Below are positions 61,101 through 64,000 of a stretch of 64,000 nucleotides of DNA, one piece after another (positions within the stretch are counted from its first letter, which is position 1; each line of letters starts with the position of its first letter). The translations under genes and the position numbers were made by a program. The DNA is from Vulcanisaeta distributa JCM 11216 (GTDB taxonomy: Archaea > Thermoproteota > Thermoprotei > Thermoproteales > Thermocladiaceae): positions 94,188 through 158,187 of the forward strand of contig NZ_BBBI01000005.1 in NCBI RefSeq assembly GCF_001315985.1, in the 5' to 3' direction. The notes below the pieces were generated by a model that was not told the DNA's origin, ran no database searches, and saw only the letters and a program-made list of their open reading frames with translations.

Positions 61101-61966
61101 GTGCCTGGGTTCAAACACCCGGTGTCTCTAATCTTCGTGTTTAATTTCGGTGTTAGGTCTTCGTCACCCATTGTGCTTAGTGGGTTTACTGGCTCAATAA
61201 CCATGTCCATGCTCCTAAACATACTCAACACGATCGAGCCTGGCCTCGGCGATGAGGTTCACTCGAGGAGGGGGGTCCAAAGCCCATCTCAGTGACGCCA
61301 CTCACGCATAATGGTAAGGTCCTTTTTAGGGGTGACCACGTGATACCGCCCGGCGATGGGTTGGGTTTTAGGGTTACTGTGATTGGTGAGTCCCTCGGCC
61401 TGAAACTCCTCAATGGGCTTGAGGGTGTGAGGAGTGTTAGGATTGGGAGTGTTGATGCATCGCTTGAGTTGTTGGGTGTTGAGGTCGTTAGGGTTGATGA
61501 GCTGTGGAGGGTTGGGGGGGGCGGTAGGTTCCGGGTTGATTTCCTGAGCCCTGTTAGGTTTGCCAAGAGGAGTACCATGGGTAGGAGGCGTAGGGTTAGG
61601 TTTGACTTCTGCCCAAGCATCGTGAACATACTATTCACCACGATAAACCACTACTCAGGCGTTGTTGGTCTTGGTAATGAGTTTAGGTCGTGGCCATACC
61701 TACTCAGGTGGGCCTATAACTACGTCTACATGAGGGATTTGAGGGGGGGTAGGGTGGTCGCCACGAGGCACGCTGGTAGGCCTGAGCTGGGCTTCATAGG
61801 CTCGGTGGAGTTCGAGATAGTGAGTAGGAGGCAGTCCAGGATCCAGCAATTGTGGCATTTACTAAACTATGCGGAGCTCGTGAACGTGGGCACGGGCAGG
61901 AGCATGGGATTCGGAGTAATAAGGATAACGGCAATGAACCAAAACCAACCCAAACAAGGCCAGTAA
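61101..61966 (+). CDS. cas6: Cas6 crRNA-processing endoribonuclease (one frameshift)
   Basis: Cuts the precursor at each repeat to give crRNAs with an 8-nt tag. Start GTG 61101 (VPGFKHPVSLIFVFNFGVRSSSPIVLSG), 17 bp after cmr3. A six-G run near 61272 shifts the frame into VTPLTHNGKVLFRGDHV. The C-terminal RAMP half ends in NYAELVNVGTGRSMGFGVIRI, the Cas6 glycine-rich loop. The catalytic His cannot be assigned with certainty. About 288 residues. A low-complexity MNQNQPKQGQ tail follows. It is the only crRNA-processing gene in the window and would serve all three arrays. Confidence 0.82.
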
Positions 61967-62207
61967 GGCTAGGAAGAACACACCCAATACGCAAACACAA
62001 GAAGCACCAACTGTTAAAGCCCAAGCAAGTTGCTCAGTAGCCACCTACTACCTAGATGGTCAGCAGTTGAGCAGCGGCTTGCCGATAACGCTTAAGCCGG
62101 GCCAGACGCTAACAATCGCTTACTCAAGCTGCAACCCATCAACAGACGAAATAACGAGCATAGCCGTAATAACAAGCTCAGGAACATACACAGCAACAGT
62201 CTCATAA
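61938..62207 (+). pseudogene. Headless C-terminal domain resembling an archaeal pilin/secreted beta domain
   Basis: Open for 89 codons without a start codon. It gives KARKNTPNTQTQEAPTVKAQ then ASCSVATYYLDGQQLSSGLP, ITLKPGQTLTIAYSSC, SIAVITSSGTYTATVS and stop. The Thr/Ser-rich sandwich with one Cys pair looks like the C-terminal domain of a pilin-like or other secreted archaeal protein. It overlaps the cas6 3' end in another frame. Either a fragment left by a recombination at the array's old end or, if a base is missing, a C-terminal extension of Cas6. Confidence 0.4.
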
Positions 62208-62356
62208 CAACCTCAAAAATTAGGAGAATCAAAATCAAAAATTAAAACCATCATTGATACCTAAACCCAAGATACTAAGGGTAAAACCCCCCCATTGAAA
62301 TCCTCGCCAGTAAGGTTGCTAACCTAATGTACCCAGAGACGTTGAAGCTCAGTAAG
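62208..62356. repeat. Gap with a degenerate half-repeat at the trailer end of array 3
   Basis: ATTGAAATCCTC at 62294-62305 equals the last 12 bases of the reversed repeat in its trailer variant. It stands 51 nt before the first full repeat, one spacer length away. It is therefore the decayed last repeat of array 3. Nothing else is seen in this gap. Confidence 0.6.
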
Positions 62357-63394
62357 CTTTCAATATTCTATTGAAATCCTCATGCGAGGAGCGAAAAAGT
62401 TGCAAAATGGGCCAACAATGAAGCGAACCTTTCAATATTCTATTGAAATCCTCAAACCTAGGAGTGTTAGGTTGATTTGGATTTGCATGTGGCACATCTT
62501 TCAATATTCTATTGAAATCTTCTCGTAACACAAAAAATCGAAACGTTGGTGCCAGATGGTTACACTTTCAATATTCTATTGAAATCTTCAACAAAGCCAT
62601 TGGTGTTGAACGCAAGCATCCTGGGCATTTACGCACCTTTCAATATTCTATTGAAATCTTCATGACCCAGAGGCTAAGAAATTTACTATCAACACCGATA
62701 ATAAGGAAGAAGAGACTTTCAATATTCTATTGAAATCTTCCTATGACGCAGGTTATCCCCCCCGATTTATGAGTGGCAAAGAGATCGCTTTCAATATTCT
62801 ATTGAAATCTTCACAAGGAGGATTCTACACAGGTATTCCCCCCCTGTCACAGATTGAACTTTCAATATTCTATTGAAATCTTCTGTCAGGCACGTAGTAA
62901 GCCGTGTTACTCGCCGTGCTGGGTATCGTGTCTTTCAATATTCTATTGAAATCTTCCCTACTCGTAAGCCACTCGCCGAGCCTGACGCTCAGCCCCCCCT
63001 CACCACCCCCCCTTTCAATATTCTATTGAAATCTTCCGTAATTATGGAAGTCAACAATGAAACTACAATTGAGGATATCGTCTTTCAATATTCTATTGAA
63101 ATCTTCCCTCATGAACTCATATATCTCCCTCTCCGTTTTCATACCCATCCCCCCCGACTTTCAATATTCTATTGAAATCTTCTCCTGCCTCTGCCCGAGA
63201 AATCAGGTGAAATAAAGGTTTTCAGAGGCTTTCAATATTCTATTGAAATCTTCACCGCTCATGTACGGACCATAAACCACGCCGACAGTGTACAGGTCAC
63301 TTTCAATATTCTATTGAAATCTTCTCCAATCTTATTGATCAATTGCAGGGCTTGGTTTCTGTGATTCAGCTTTCAATATTCTATTGAAATCTTC
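62357..63394 (-). CRISPR. CRISPR array 3: 15 repeats, 14 spacers
   Basis: Reverse complement of the same repeat (CTTTCAATATTCTATTGAAA plus TCTTC). Starts at 62357, 62429, 62498, 62565, 62637, 62716, 62788, 62859, 62932, 63012, 63082, 63158, 63229, 63300 and 63370. Spacers are 42-55 nt. The two leftmost repeats end ATCCTC, the same variant that marks the old end of array 1. Transcription is therefore leftward from the leader at the right. Confidence 0.95.
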
Positions 63395-63640
63395 CGTTTC
63401 GCTACTTTATTTGCCTCTTTTTAAGTTTTTCCTTCTTGTTTCTTTGGCTTTCGTTGGTACACCTTTCTACTCTTAATGCTTACGTTTCGTGTTTGTTCCC
63501 ACGGTCTTTATTGGGAATTGAATTCTTCTTCCCACGAAATTTCAATTTTTCAAAACCGAGCCTGTTCCAACGGTGCTTAGTACTTTGTAAAATGGAGAGA
63601 GTGCACAGTCTCGTGCATGTTCCTTGGCTTTTTGATTGTG
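63395..63640 (-). promoter_or_regulatory. Leader of CRISPR array 3
   Basis: On the minus strand CTTAAAAAGAGGCAAATAAA, then GTAGCGAAACG, precedes the first repeat and aligns with the array 1 leader (CTTATAAAGGGCCTAATAAA, GTAACGAGCTG). Two boxes, at 63489-63506 (CGTGTTTGTTCCCACGG) and 63558-63575 (CGAGCCTGTTCCAACGG), are 69 nt apart. The rest of the gap to 63751 has a seven-C run and no gene. Confidence 0.7.
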
Positions 63641-63751
63641 GGTTACTCAACGTGGGTTGTTGTGGTTAATGCACGTAAGCGTGCATTGGTTGCCTTTGTC
63701 TCGCCTTGTGCCCTGCACCCCCCCTTAAAAGTTCATTGACTTGCCTCTTTG

Positions 63752-64000
63752 ATGGATGTTAGGGAGCTTGTTGCTGACCTAATCTTCATCGTTAGGTCAC
63801 CAGTTGATGGAGTAGATAATGCTGTTAGTGAGTCGGCTAGGCTTAGTAAGGCTTGGCGTAGAATCGCCACTGTTCTTAGGGTCTTCAATAATCCCTGGGT
63901 TTTGCCTAGGGGGGGTCATAGGCGTGAGCTCATTAGCATTGCTAGTTCATACTTCATCGCTGGTTCAGACCCGTCAATCACGTTCCTAGCCCTAATGAGC
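63752..64000 (+). CDS. Start of an uncharacterised gene next to array 3 (runs off window)
   Basis: ATG 63752 opens MDVRELVADLIFIVRSPVDGVDN and continues unbroken for 83 codons to the edge. It has a helical run VSESARLSKAWRRIATVLRVFNNPWVLPRGG and SIASSYFIAGSDPSITFLALM. A small helical protein placed directly after a CRISPR leader could be the first gene of another cas operon, for example a Csa5-like small subunit. The fragment is too short to assign. Confidence 0.5.
   Translation, partial: MDVRELVADLIFIVRSPVDGVDNAVSESARLSKAWRRIATVLRVFNNPWVLPRGGHRRELISIASSYFIAGSDPSITFLALMS

Noticed and set aside
62512..63175. Plus-strand open frames across CRISPR array 3
   Set aside because: They are repeat-derived (FQYSIEIF) and vary with spacer content.
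63436..63669. 77-codon frame beside array 3
   Set aside because: It lies in the CRISPR leader, which aligns base by base with the other leaders, and shows no codon-level conservation.
1..64000. Phase variation through slippage at G7/C7 tracts
   Set aside because: The tracts are in housekeeping genes, a tRNA and CRISPR spacers, and add whole Gly or Pro codons at invariant motifs. An artefact explains this better than a switching system.
63752..64000. Naming the last gene csa5
   Set aside because: Only 83 residues are visible and no diagnostic motif could be seen.

Overview
The window looks like a hyperthermophilic crenarchaeon of the Thermoproteales, most like Vulcanisaeta or Caldivirga. Supporting signs are PaREP1-family genes, an A-type ATP synthase, archaeal STT3, leaderless TATA-style promoters, a dissimilatory sulfate-reduction gene set, archaeal galactokinase/GalT, and a type III-B (Cmr) CRISPR system with 25-nt repeats. 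The genus is inferred from gene content only.

Region by region. 1-3.5 kb: partial oligosaccharyltransferase, aldose epimerase, tRNA-Arg and three PaREP1/HEPN-like genes. 3.5-8.7 kb: two TauE/SafE transporters and a plasma-membrane-type H+-ATPase. 8.8-13 kb: duplicated unknown genes, a winged-helix gene, and a CbiA-type amidase with a tetrapyrrole methylase. 13-29.2 kb: the sulfate-respiration island, with sat, aprA, aprB, an AprM-like anchor, dsrK and dsrM on the minus strand. On the plus strand are an SQR-like flavoprotein, a DUF1641 protein, dsrA, dsrB and dsrC. Two paralogous HTH/Cys regulators lie within this island. 29-44.4 kb: a HEPN/MNT pair, an aldo/keto reductase, ATP synthase subunits, a fused siroheme decarboxylase, an RNA m5C methyltransferase, galK-galT-trxB, and a second sulfur module (DsrE, TusA, SQR-like, DUF1641). 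44.4-64 kb: the CRISPR island, with three arrays sharing one repeat, csx1, a CARF protein, a CARF-PIN protein, an AAA ATPase with two unknown partners, cmr6-cmr1-cmr5-cmr4 facing cas10-cmr3-cas6, and the start of another gene.

How it works together. Sat and AprBA turn sulfate into sulfite. DsrAB with DsrC and the DsrMK membrane module reduce sulfite. The CbiA-like amidase, the methylase and AhbAB fit supply and branching of siroheme and heme. TauE, TusA, DsrE and the SQR-like proteins handle sulfite, sulfane and sulfide. A CACGTG-centred motif precedes dsrA, dsrC, dsrM and the apr operon. A different palindrome precedes both regulators and the dsrE-tusA operon. In the CRISPR island the Cas10 cyclase motif (GGDD) is intact, so cyclic oligoadenylate could feed the CARF effectors.

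Sequence quality matters here. About 150 runs of seven or eight G or C occur (hand count). At several invariant sites they are exactly three bases longer than the gene or RNA can tolerate. Many genes also carry single-base deletions. I treat most broken genes as intact genes with consensus errors, and give the whole-gene span with the places where the frame shifts.
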